Shown piece by piece: positions 38,113-46,240 of a DNA stretch of 64,000 nucleotides. The DNA lies in the NCBI GenBank assembly GCA_021162805.1, contig JAGGXZ010000200.1:1-64000 (forward strand), in the 5' to 3' direction. This DNA is from Candidatus Poribacteria bacterium (lineage in GTDB: Bacteria; Poribacteria; WGA-4E; B28-G17). Each line of letters begins with the position of its first letter. Position 1 is the stretch's first letter. The position numbers were made by a program, and so were the translations under genes. The notes below the pieces were generated by a model. That model was not told the origin of the DNA. It was given only the letters and a program-made list of their open reading frames with translations, and ran no database searches.

Positions 38113-39159
38113 TATCTCGCGGGCGGCTCCCTCGGAATCCCTCAGCGGGTTAACCTCCACGCCTTTCCCCAGCTCGAAGATTTTCTCCTTCAGCTCCTCT
38201 ACTCCGCACATGATCGCTCCACATCTCCGGCATATCTCCCTATACATCTTCACCCTCCTCGGCGTGCGGCGAGTTTTACGGTCGATTTTGAGTATGATCA
38301 CCTTCTTGCCGCTGCTGGCCGCCTCGCTCACCATCGAGAGACTGTCCTCGGTGACGATCACCAGATCGCACATCGCCAATATCATAGGCACGGCATCCTT
38401 TATATCGCCCTTTCCTCTCCTCGCCAGAGCCAACATTCTGCACCTGGGTTCCGCGGAGAGTTTCCCCTCGAGCAACCTTTCAACCTCATCGGGGGTTCGC
38501 CGGGATGTGGTCAGAAACAGCTCGCCATCCAGATCCCGGCAGATCGACCTCAGGGCCTCGATCAACCTCCTGGCCGTCTCGATCCGGATCGTGTTGTATC
38601 TCTCCTCGCCGCCCATCAACACGCCTATCCTCGGCCTCGGTTGAATTTTCATCTCTCTCTCGATCCTCTCTCTCAGGGAGGAGATCGATTCGGGGGTCAC
38701 CCTATTGGGCACGCCGACGACCCTGAAAACGTTTCGCCACCGAAGCTTAGGCCAGAGATGCCTGGGCAGGACGACCAGATCGAACCATGCGATTCCCGTG
38801 GGAGAGGGACGAAGTGAGACGACGCTTCTGCCGCCGATCAGCTTCTTTAGAAGCAGATTGACGGGGGCGACCGATGAGCCGGTCGAAAGGATCACGTCGA
38901 ATTCCTCGTTTACTGGGATCTCGGCGGCGCTTTCGGGCGTCAGACTCCAGATCAGAAGCGATCGGACAAGCGGATGAGGTATCGGAGCCCATCCCAGAAA
39001 TCTCATCAAAACCCTCAGGAGATCGTCTCTCAGCTTGTTTTTATGCCTGATCTCCACGAGGACATACTCCACATCGGTCATCTCGGCCATCCTCTCCGCT
39101 ATGCCGAGGGACTGATTCAGATGTCCAGGTTTGCCGTCGCTGAGGATCAATAACTTCAT
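38086..39159 (-). CDS. ELM1/GtrOC1-family putative nucleotide-sugar-related protein
   Basis: 357 residues beginning LLILSDGKPGHLNQSLGIAE, the hallmark of the mitochondrial-fission-ELM1 / DUF1022 family, with a GT-B-like two-domain arrangement (IGVLMGGEERY and LVIVTEDSLSMVSEAASSGK in the second half). Bacterial members sit among lipopolysaccharide or cell-envelope genes and may be glycosyltransferases; the reaction is unproven. The ATG at 39159 has a better-spaced GGTGG than the one at 39168. It is divergent from the sulfatase-like gene. Confidence 0.78.
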   Translation of the reverse strand: MKLLILSDGKPGHLNQSLGIAERMAEMTDVEYVLVEIRHKNKLRDDLLRVLMRFLGWAPIPHPLVRSLLIWSLTPESAAEIPVNEEFDVILSTGSSVAPVNLLLKKLIGGRSVVSLRPSPTGIAWFDLVVLPRHLWPKLRWRNVFRVVGVPNRVTPESISSLRERIEREMKIQPRPRIGVLMGGEERYNTIRIETARRLIEALRSICRDLDGELFLTTSRRTPDEVERLLEGKLSAEPRCRMLALARRGKGDIKDAVPMILAMCDLVIVTEDSLSMVSEAASSGKKVIILKIDRKTRRTPRRVKMYREICRRCGAIMCGVEELKEKIFELGKGVEVNPLRDSEGAAREILSQLIGRG

Positions 39160-39190
39160 CACATCCACCGCCTGTGAACGATCAGACAGG

Positions 39191-39219
39191 ATTATACCAT
39201 ATGAGGAAGGGAGAATTGA
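39191..39219 (-). promoter_or_regulatory. candidate promoter of the ELM1-like gene
   Basis: A perfect TATAAT on the minus strand (39196-39191) with a weak -35 (TTCAAT, 18-bp spacing). The expected start is near 39184, which gives a 25-nt leader. Confidence 0.5.
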
Positions 39220-39244
39220 AATCCCGGTTGCTCTGTAGTATCAT
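39216..39244 (+). promoter_or_regulatory. promoter of the sulfatase-like gene
   Basis: TTGAAA (39216-39221), a 17-bp spacer, TATCAT (39239-39244). A start near 39251 supports translation from the GTG at 39279 rather than from 39174. Confidence 0.6.
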
Positions 39245-39278
39245 ATCCTCAAACAATCCCCCGTTGAGAGGTGGCAAG

Positions 39279-40691
39279 GTGAACATCATCCTGGTGATCT
39301 TCGATTCACTGCGTAAGGATTGTGTCGGCGCGTATGGATCTCCTCCATGGTGGAAGATCCACACCCCCTATTTCGACTCCTTCGCGCAGGAGTCGCTGAT
39401 GATGATGCGGGCCTATCCCGAATCCCTCCCTACCCTTCCGGCCCGCAGGGCGATATATACGGGAAACAGGGTCTATCCCTTCCATAACGCCGATTTTCGC
39501 CTGAAAGGAGATTTCGTCGGCGCGCCGGGGTGGGGGCCGATACCGGAGGATCAGTGGACGCTGGCTGAGATACTCAAAGGGGCCGGATATCGCACCGCCC
39601 TGATCGCCGATGTCTATCACATGTTCAAGCCGTCAAAGAACTATTGGCGTGGGTTCGACCAGTGGACCTTCCTGCGCGGGCAGGAGAAAGACCCTTATCG
39701 CTCCGGTCCGAGGTTGACGGATGAGGAGATCGACTACTGGCTTCCGAAGGAGATGCGAGGCAGGGGACAGGGGAGGATCGAGTTCATCCAGCAGTGCATC
39801 ATGAACATACATGATCGGACGAAGGAGGAGGATTATTTCGCTCCCAGAGTTCTGAAGGAAGCCGCCCTGTGGCTTGAGCAGAACCAGGACGCCGATAAGT
39901 TCTTCCTGACCGTCGAGTCGTTTGATCCCCACGAGCCGTGGCTAGTGCCGCCGTATTATCGAAAGATGTACCTCAAAGAGGAAACCAGAGAGCAGGTCAT
40001 CTCCAGGTATGGGGATGTGAGCGATCTGCCGGAGGAGCTCTTGAAACGCACGCAGGCGAACTACTGCGGAGAGGTGACCATGTGTGACAGATGGTTCGGG
40101 TATTTCATGGAAACGGTGAAAACGCTCGGCCTGCTTAACGACACGATGATCATCTTCACCTCCGACCACGGCCACTCGATAGGCGATCGGAACTACATGG
40201 GCAAGCGGGGATATCCATCCGCCCCTGAGGTCTATGATATCCCGCTCATGATCAGGTTCCCAAAAGGCGAGCACGTCGGTAAGAGAAGCGATATATTCGT
40301 CCAGCATCACGACATCACCGCCGTCATCCTGGAGGCCGCCGGCGTGGAGCCGCCTCAGAAGATAGATGGGATCTCCTTCCTCGACGACGCCATATCAGGA
40401 AAGCCTGGGAAGCGGGATCACGTGACGGTCGCATGGGGATCGGCCGTTACGGTGATCAATGAGAGGTGGTGGTTGAACTGCAAGGTGGACGGCACCGGCG
40501 TGTTGCTTTACGATCTGAAAAGGGATGATCCGTTTTCGGAGAACGTCGCCGACGGTTACCCGGATGTTGTGAACGATCTGTTTGCTATGGCCGTGGAGGA
40601 CGCCGGGGGAAGTTTCCCGGAGTGGCTTGTGGATTTAGCTAAAAGACAGGCGGATGCCCCCGGCTGCAGCGATCTGGTGGCGAGGGCGTAG
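39279..40691 (+). CDS. sulfatase-superfamily hydrolase with Thr at the formylglycine position
   Basis: 470 residues of the alkaline-phosphatase/sulfatase fold. Metal and core motifs: IILVIFDSLRKDCVG (metal Asp9), TFLRGQ, SFDPHEPW, and the second metal site FTSDHGHSIGDRNYMGKRG. The nucleophile motif aligns as T52-L-P-A-R56...TGNR, where sulfatases have Cys or Ser (to become formylglycine). A threonine nucleophile is usual in phosphodiesterases and phosphoethanolamine transferases of the superfamily, so this may not be a sulfatase. No signal peptide from the GTG start, which follows GAGAGGTGG. A hairpin terminator follows. Confidence 0.85.
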   Translation: MNIILVIFDSLRKDCVGAYGSPPWWKIHTPYFDSFAQESLMMMRAYPESLPTLPARRAIYTGNRVYPFHNADFRLKGDFVGAPGWGPIPEDQWTLAEILKGAGYRTALIADVYHMFKPSKNYWRGFDQWTFLRGQEKDPYRSGPRLTDEEIDYWLPKEMRGRGQGRIEFIQQCIMNIHDRTKEEDYFAPRVLKEAALWLEQNQDADKFFLTVESFDPHEPWLVPPYYRKMYLKEETREQVISRYGDVSDLPEELLKRTQANYCGEVTMCDRWFGYFMETVKTLGLLNDTMIIFTSDHGHSIGDRNYMGKRGYPSAPEVYDIPLMIRFPKGEHVGKRSDIFVQHHDITAVILEAAGVEPPQKIDGISFLDDAISGKPGKRDHVTVAWGSAVTVINERWWLNCKVDGTGVLLYDLKRDDPFSENVADGYPDVVNDLFAMAVEDAGGSFPEWLVDLAKRQADAPGCSDLVARA

Positions 40692-40700
40692 GAGATCCTA

Positions 40701-40728
40701 GGGCGAGCGGACGCTCGCCCTTCATTTT
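40701..40728 (+). terminator. hairpin terminator after the sulfatase-like gene
   Basis: GGGCGAGC (40701-40708), loop GGAC, GCTCGCCC (40713-40720), then TTCATTTT. It sits between the convergent sulfatase-like and cupin genes. Confidence 0.75.
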
Positions 40729-40730
40729 GA

Positions 40731-41039
40731 TCATCCTATGCATAGCCAGTGTACCTCGCCGTCAGATGTCATGCCGTGGCTGACGCCCTCAGGGCAGACT
40801 ATCAGATCGTTCTCCTCGACATCAAATATCTCGCCGCCGATATTAACCTTCGCCTTGCCCTTGAGTATAAACCAGAGCTCATCGCCCTTATGCGAGTGGG
40901 GACCGAAGGGTTTATCGGGGGTCACCACACGATAGGCGAAATGCTTAAAGGTCTTCTGATACCCCTGTATGGGATAATGTCCGACCGTTCCACCTTCCTT
41001 AAGCTGTAGGTCCTTGAACCTTATCACCATCTTTCTCAC
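40731..41039 (-). CDS. small single-domain cupin protein
   Basis: 102 residues of one cupin barrel. Motif 1 is visible as GPHSHKGDELWFILKGKAKVNIGG (metal His, His, Glu) and motif 2 as CPEGVSHGMTSDG (metal His). Such proteins bind a metal and often act in sugar or aromatic-acid metabolism, or as sensors. It overlaps the GH4 gene by 4 nt, so a shared sugar pathway is likely. The reaction is unknown. Confidence 0.88.
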   Translation of the reverse strand: MRKMVIRFKDLQLKEGGTVGHYPIQGYQKTFKHFAYRVVTPDKPFGPHSHKGDELWFILKGKAKVNIGGEIFDVEENDLIVCPEGVSHGMTSDGEVHWLCIG

Positions 41040-42370
41040 CTCCGATTATCCCTTATATTCTCCCCCATCTCACTGTTGAACGACAGCACCTCCTCTATAT
41101 AGGACTCAGCCTGTTCAAGGGACCGGGTCCTGTGGTCATCCAATACCATCCTCAAAAACAACCTCTTATCGCTTGAGAGGGCCAGCTCGACCTCCCTCTC
41201 CATCTCGAGCATCCTCGGCCACAAGACCTGTAGGAGCAGATTCCTCGGCAGCTTGCCCACTCGTATGCCTCGAATGCCCGTCTTGTTCACGATCGCTGGC
41301 ACCTCCACCACGACATCGTCGGGGATGTCATCGATCAAGCCGTTGTTGGGGATGTTGACCTGATATCTCCCCTCCTTATTGAGAACCAAAGCCTCGATTA
41401 TGCCCAGATGTTGTTCTCCGCTGTGACGGGGCGGGAACTCCTCGGTGACTGAGATGGAGGTGTCGTTCGCCACCTTCATGATGTGTTCCACCCGTTTGGC
41501 AAGTCCGTCCAGATACCCCTGCCATCCGATTTCCGAGTCGAACCCTCCTATCTCGCCATACCATCTTTTCTTGGTCTCCAGATCTATATGATACCACCAG
41601 CCGCCCGTTCTAGGGGTATCGCCTATCGGGAACAGTCCGACCATCTTATATTGGTGTACGGCCGCGGGGGAGAGCTGAGCGTTGCGCCCCAACTTATGGG
41701 TGCGCCAATACTCCTCTGCCTCCTCTTCTATCCACCTATCCAGAAGCGGATATGCGTCTTCACCTTTGTAGAGGAAATGGGTCATGAAGATGACGTGGTT
41801 AAAGCCTACAGCCTCACACTCGACATATTTCAGATCGAGACCCAAGACCCTGGCGATCTCGCGATATCCATAATGTCCGTGACAGAGCCCAACCACCTTT
41901 ATGTCCGTCTCCCTGGTCATGAGCGTACATCCCTCGAAGACAGGGTTAGATGACTGGATGAGCCAGGCGTCAGGGCAGAATCTCTCCATATCTTTGGCTA
42001 CACTTAGCATGAAACGGAGTTGACTGTAGTTTAACCCAGGCCCGCCCCTGTAATACCCATGTTTCTCGCCGATTGCTCTCATGGCCTCATACTGGGTGTG
42101 TCCGCCGACAAGAGCGGTGTTAATTACGAAGTCGGCCTCCTTCAACGCCGTTTCCCTGGTGGTGGTTCTCTCGAACTTCAGGTCGACCTTCAGCTCGTCC
42201 ACATATCTTGTGGCTAACCTGTGTATGCTGTTTAACCTCTCCTCATCTATATCCATCAGCGTTACAGTGCTTCCATAGAGATCCTCCGCGAGACAGAGAT
42301 CACGGACCAACGTCAGGGAGAACACGGCGCTGCCGGCGCCTATTACGCCTATTTTGATCGGTTTCGCCAT
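41036..42370 (-). CDS. glycoside hydrolase family 4 (NAD+/Mn2+-dependent)
   Basis: A 444-residue GH4 enzyme. It has the N-terminal Rossmann motif KIGVIGAGSAVFSLTLVRDL, DADFVINTALVGGH-type NAD contacts, SNPVFEGCTLMTRE (metal region) and LCHGHYGYREIARVLGLD with metal Cys/His. GH4 enzymes cleave alpha or beta glycosides, often phosphorylated or uronic, by oxidation-elimination at C3. The anomeric preference cannot be decided. GGAGGGGG precedes the ATG; it has its own promoter and an inverted repeat in the leader. Confidence 0.92.
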   Translation of the reverse strand: MAKPIKIGVIGAGSAVFSLTLVRDLCLAEDLYGSTVTLMDIDEERLNSIHRLATRYVDELKVDLKFERTTTRETALKEADFVINTALVGGHTQYEAMRAIGEKHGYYRGGPGLNYSQLRFMLSVAKDMERFCPDAWLIQSSNPVFEGCTLMTRETDIKVVGLCHGHYGYREIARVLGLDLKYVECEAVGFNHVIFMTHFLYKGEDAYPLLDRWIEEEAEEYWRTHKLGRNAQLSPAAVHQYKMVGLFPIGDTPRTGGWWYHIDLETKKRWYGEIGGFDSEIGWQGYLDGLAKRVEHIMKVANDTSISVTEEFPPRHSGEQHLGIIEALVLNKEGRYQVNIPNNGLIDDIPDDVVVEVPAIVNKTGIRGIRVGKLPRNLLLQVLWPRMLEMEREVELALSSDKRLFLRMVLDDHRTRSLEQAESYIEEVLSFNSEMGENIRDNRR

Positions 42371-42389
42371 TTCCCCCTCCTATGGAGAA

Positions 42390-42409
42390 GCTGCAAATCG
42401 TCGTGCAGC
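42390..42409. promoter_or_regulatory. inverted repeat in the GH4 leader, possible operator
   Basis: GCTGCA at 42390-42395 and TGCAGC at 42404-42409, separated by 8 nt, lie exactly around the expected mRNA start of the GH4-cupin operon. This is the position where a repressor would block transcription. It could also be a 5' hairpin in the mRNA. Confidence 0.4.
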
Positions 42410-42412
42410 ACC

Positions 42413-42441
42413 TTTATACCACACCCATCGATCGCCGTCAA
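42413..42441 (-). promoter_or_regulatory. promoter of the GH4-cupin operon
   Basis: On the minus strand: TTGACG (42441-42436), a 17-bp spacer, TATAAA (42418-42413). Confidence 0.68.
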
Positions 42442-42469
42442 TCACCTGTCTGGGAGCTTTCCTCTCAAC

Positions 42470-42498
42470 TTGACAGTTTCTCCCCCTTCTGTTATGCT
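42470..42498 (+). promoter_or_regulatory. promoter of the hydrogenase-metVF operon
   Basis: Consensus TTGACA (42470-42475), a 17-bp spacer, TATGCT (42493-42498). The start would be near 42505, about 30 nt before the ATG at 42535. Confidence 0.7.
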
Positions 42499-42534
42499 TA
42501 AACTCGAACATATATCCCACCAGAGAGGGGGAAG

Positions 42535-43422
42535 ATGGTGTCTTCGAAAGTTGTCGAATGTCCTGCCGTCTGGATAGCCGGAGCAAGCTGCTCAGGTTGT
42601 TCGATATCCCTCCTTAACGCCGTGAGTCCCTCGATTAAAAACCTCCTGATCGACCCTGTAATTCCGGGAAAACACGTTAACCTGCGGTTTCACGCCACGA
42701 TTATGGCAGGTCAGGGTGAGCCGGCATTGAAGGTGGTCAGAGATACAGCCGCTCAAAGGGCCGAGGAGTATCTGCTGCTTGTGGAGGGAGCGATACCTAC
42801 GGCTGAGGACGGACTTTACTGCACTATCGGTGAGCTGGAAGGTGAAGAGCTGACCGTAAGGGAAGCGGTGAGCGAGCTCGCTAGATCCGCTTTGGCCATC
42901 ATTAGCGTGGGAACCTGTGCCTCTTTCGGCGGAATACCTTCAGGATCGCCTAATCCGTCGGAAGCTAAATCGGTAAAGGAGGTATTGGAGGAGGAGGGTA
43001 TCTCAAAGCCGGTGATCAACGTCCCGGGTTGTCCACCCCATCCCGATTGGTTAGTGGGCACGATAGCGATGGTGCTTCTCAACGGTCTGCCGTCGCCGGA
43101 CGATCTGGACGGAGCTCTCCGACCCAAAGCCTTTTACGGCAAGCTGATCCACGACAATTGTCCGCGCAGGGCTTATTTCGATTCCGGCCAGTTTGCAAGG
43201 CATACCGGCGAGCCGGGATGCCTGTATGAGTTGGGATGTAAAGGACCCGTCACTTACGCCGATTGCCCGCTGAGATTGTGGAACAACGGTGTTAACTGGT
43301 GCGTGGGTGCTGGCTCGCCATGTATAGGCTGCGTGGAGCCGGGTTTCCCGGATAAACTCCAACCTATGTTTAAAAAGCTGGATGAAACCGCTCTCGAAAG
43401 GTTTAAAATCAGCGTCCGTTAA
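42535..43422 (+). CDS. [NiFe] hydrogenase small subunit, cytosolic type
   Basis: Electron-transfer subunit of an H2-oxidising or H2-forming enzyme. The 295-residue protein has proximal-cluster cysteines in ASCSGCS, GTCASFGG and VPGCPPHP; distal-cluster ligands in HDNCPRR and CLYELGCKGP; and the medial-cluster set from NWCVGAG to CIGCVEPGF. This resembles group 1/2 small subunits with three clusters. There is no twin-arginine signal and no C-terminal membrane anchor, so the enzyme should stay in the cytoplasm. First gene of the operon with the large subunit, maturation protease, metV and metF. Confidence 0.93.
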   Translation: MVSSKVVECPAVWIAGASCSGCSISLLNAVSPSIKNLLIDPVIPGKHVNLRFHATIMAGQGEPALKVVRDTAAQRAEEYLLLVEGAIPTAEDGLYCTIGELEGEELTVREAVSELARSALAIISVGTCASFGGIPSGSPNPSEAKSVKEVLEEEGISKPVINVPGCPPHPDWLVGTIAMVLLNGLPSPDDLDGALRPKAFYGKLIHDNCPRRAYFDSGQFARHTGEPGCLYELGCKGPVTYADCPLRLWNNGVNWCVGAGSPCIGCVEPGFPDKLQPMFKKLDETALERFKISVR

Positions 43423-43453
43423 CCTTCCCAAAGCTTGAAATGGAGGAGCAAAG

Positions 43454-45013
43454 ATGAGCGCTAAGATAACGATCGACCCCGTTACCAGGATTGAGGGTCA
43501 TCTGAGGGTAGAGGCGATCGTGGAGGGCGGGGTGGTGAAGGAGGCCAGATGTTCCGGAACTCTCTTCAGAGGATTCGAGATCTTCCTCAAAGGGAGGGAA
43601 CCGAGGGATGCTCAGAGGATCACCCAGCGGGTCTGTGGGGTTTGCCCAACCGCTCATGCCATGGCCTCCGCTCTGAATCTGGACAGCGCCTTCGGCATAG
43701 CTGACAAGGTCCCTCCTAACGGCAGGATCATCCGCAATTTGATTTTCGGCTCCAACTATCTCCAATCCCATATCCTCCACTTCTATCACCTTGCCGCCTT
43801 GGATTACGTGGATGTGACCGCCATGGCCGATTACGAGGGCGAAGACCCGGAGATGAGATCAGTTAAGGAGTTCGTCTTGAGGGGGGAGCTATCTCCCTTC
43901 GTGCCCAGATACGAGGGAGATTACCGGTTCGAGGGGAAGACGAACCAGGAGCTTGTCCGACATTATCTGATCGCGCTGGAAATGCGACGACTGGCCCAGG
44001 AGATGCTCTCGGTCTTCGGGGGTAAGATGCCCCATAACGCCGCCATAGTCCCAGGCGGAGTTACGGAGCATCCCAGTGTGGATAAGATCGCCGGATTCCT
44101 CTGGAGGCTGAATAGGATCCGTGATTTCATAGACTCCATCTACATCCCGGATATAATCGCCGTCGCAAAGACCTATCCCGATTATCTCCGGATAGGGAAC
44201 GGTCCCGGAAACTATCTCTCATACGGCGTTTTCGACCTGGAGGATGAAAATCCGGACTATGTCACGAGAAAAAGGCTCCATGCTCAGGGAGCGCTGGAGG
44301 GGATGGAAGATCTGAAGAAGCTTGACGTCAGCTCGATCACCGAAAGCGTCAAATACTCTTGGTTCGAATGGAGAGGTGCTGCTCATCCGTCCGAGGAGGA
44401 GACCAAGCCCAATAGGGGAAAGGATGAGGGGTATAGCTGGTTGAAGGCCCCAAGATACGAGGGAAAGGTATACGAGGTGGGTCCTCTGGCCAGAATGTTG
44501 GTTTCATACCATGCCGGGAGGAAACAGGTCAAGAGGATGATGGATGATCTACTGGACGAGCTCAAGGCTGAACCGGTCGCTTTGAACTCAACGCTGGGCA
44601 GACATGCCGCCAGAGCCCTCGAGGCCAAACTCGTGGCCGATAGTATGGCTGAATGGGTTTTACAGCTCAAGCCCGATGATCCGGTCTGCGCCCCATATGA
44701 GGTGCCGCAGGAGGCCGAAGGGATGGGGATCGTGGGTGCTCCAAGAGGAGCGTTGGGACACTGGATCAGGATCAAGGAGGGTAAAATCGAAAGCTACCAG
44801 CTCGTGGTTCCCACTACTTGGAACGCCTCGCCCAGAGATCATCTGGATCAACCCGGCCCGATGGAACAGGCGCTTATGGGAACGAAAGTCAGAGATCCGG
44901 AGAATCCCTATGAGCTGGTGCGTATCGTTCGATCCTTTGATCCTTGTCTCGCCTGCGCTGTCCATACCTTGAATGCCAGGGGTAAAAAATTGGCTGTGGT
45001 GAGGGTCGCCTGA
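43454..45013 (+). CDS. [NiFe] hydrogenase large (catalytic) subunit
   Basis: Carries the NiFe active site. The 519-residue protein has RIEGHLRVEAIV at the N-terminus, the L1 site RVCGVCPTAHAMAS (first two nickel/iron cysteines), and the L2 site SFDPCLACAVH near the C-terminus. A further 18 residues follow the L2 histidine (ending AVVRVA), consistent with a tail removed by the maturation protease encoded next. Hyp assembly factors are not in the window. Confidence 0.95.
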   Translation: MSAKITIDPVTRIEGHLRVEAIVEGGVVKEARCSGTLFRGFEIFLKGREPRDAQRITQRVCGVCPTAHAMASALNLDSAFGIADKVPPNGRIIRNLIFGSNYLQSHILHFYHLAALDYVDVTAMADYEGEDPEMRSVKEFVLRGELSPFVPRYEGDYRFEGKTNQELVRHYLIALEMRRLAQEMLSVFGGKMPHNAAIVPGGVTEHPSVDKIAGFLWRLNRIRDFIDSIYIPDIIAVAKTYPDYLRIGNGPGNYLSYGVFDLEDENPDYVTRKRLHAQGALEGMEDLKKLDVSSITESVKYSWFEWRGAAHPSEEETKPNRGKDEGYSWLKAPRYEGKVYEVGPLARMLVSYHAGRKQVKRMMDDLLDELKAEPVALNSTLGRHAARALEAKLVADSMAEWVLQLKPDDPVCAPYEVPQEAEGMGIVGAPRGALGHWIRIKEGKIESYQLVVPTTWNASPRDHLDQPGPMEQALMGTKVRDPENPYELVRIVRSFDPCLACAVHTLNARGKKLAVVRVA

Positions 45014-45018
45014 GACCG

Positions 45019-45504
45019 ATGAGAAGGATAGCCGTCGTCGGCGTGGGAAACATCCTGATGGGTGATGAGGGGATCGGAGTCAAAGTGGTGGAGGAACTCC
45101 GAAAGGAGAGGCTGCCGGAGGGAGTCGAACTCTTCGACGGCGGCACCGCCTTTCATGTCCTGGTGGACGATCTGATCGATTTCGACAAATTGATCATCGT
45201 GGATGCCGTGCTGGGAGGTGAGCCGCCCGGAACGATCTACCGGTTTGAGTTCGGGGAGCTTGAGGAGATGATCTCGGAGATAACCCTCTCACTCCATGAC
45301 GTTGGCGTAATGGAGGCGTTGATGCTGGAACGGTTGACCCATCGGATCCCTGAGGAGATAGTTTTCATCGGCATTGAGCCGGAGAGGATAGAACTTTCGA
45401 TGGAGCTTTCGTCCATTATGAGGGAGAAATTGCCTGAGCTGGTGGAAAGGGTATTGGATGAGATTAAGCGGGACCGCCCGCTCACCGCTTCTACGAGCGT
45501 CTGA
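45019..45504 (+). CDS. hydrogenase maturation endopeptidase (HyaD/HycI family)
   Basis: Cuts the C-terminal tail of the large subunit after nickel insertion. The 161 residues carry GVGNILMGDEGIGVKVVE (nickel-sensing Asp/Glu), DGGTAFHVL, VDAVLGGEPPG and SLHDVGVMEAL (metal His). It starts 5 nt after the large-subunit gene and 24 nt before metV. Confidence 0.94.
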   Translation: MRRIAVVGVGNILMGDEGIGVKVVEELRKERLPEGVELFDGGTAFHVLVDDLIDFDKLIIVDAVLGGEPPGTIYRFEFGELEEMISEITLSLHDVGVMEALMLERLTHRIPEEIVFIGIEPERIELSMELSSIMREKLPELVERVLDEIKRDRPLTASTSV

Positions 45505-45528
45505 AAAATCGATTAAGGAGGGGCAAGG

Positions 45529-46222
45529 ATGATAATCTCTCAACCGAAGCCGATTGAGGAGATAAAGGAATCGATCTCCGACTTTCAAAAGCTTTTCATC
45601 CTCGCCTGTGGAGGATGTCCGGTTGGATGTAAGAGCGGGGGGAGGAAAGGATAAAAGAGCTTGCCGATGAGCTCGGCCAGGGGGGAAGGATATAACCGGA
45701 AGCGCCGAGATAGACTTCCTCTGTAACAAGGCGCTCGTCGGAACACAGCTCCAGTATCACCTCCCTCAGTTGAAGGAGGCCCAGGCGATCCTGGTCATAT
45801 CGTGCGGTATCGGAGTTCAGGCGGTCGGTAAGATAATCGACCTGCCTGTGATCCCTGCCAACAATACCCTTTCAAGCCAAGGGATGCAGGGATTATGGCC
45901 CTCCGAGGAGAGATGTGCCGGATGCGGGGACTGTGTCCTGCATTTAACCGGTGGGATATGTCCTATTACGGCCTGCTCCAAGAGCCTGCTCAACGGGATG
46001 TGTGGTGGGCAACGTGATGGAAAGTGTGAGGTGGAACCGGAGAGGGATTGTGGCTGGTATCTCATATACAGGCTAAGGGAACTGGGAAGGTTGGATAACC
46101 TAAGAGAGATTCCGCCTCTGAGGGATTACAGGAAACTTGACGTCCCCGGTCCTCAGAGGGTGACAACCCGATGGGCGCTTGAAAAGGCCGAGATCTTTGA
46201 GGCTCCCAACTGGATAGGATAA
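45529..46222 (+). CDS. metV: MetV-like partner of methylene-THF reductase, with two apparent frameshifts
   Basis: The MetV / MTHFR_C protein, an iron-sulfur subunit that feeds electrons to MetF. Frame 1 from ATG 45529 (after AAGGAGGGG) gives KLFILACGGCPVGCKSG. Frame 2 then gives ERIKELADELGQGG, and frame 3 gives KDITGSAEIDFLCNKALVG through ISCGIGVQAVG, CAGCGDCVLHLTGGICPITAC, and NGMCGGQRDGKCEV to the stop. Both shifts are in runs of six G (about 45639 and 45691), and each is repaired by one added G. All expected cysteines are intact, so the gene may be functional with a sequence error or slippage. Between the hydrogenase genes and metF. Confidence 0.82.
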
Positions 46223-46240
46223 CAAGGGAGGAGGTTGACG

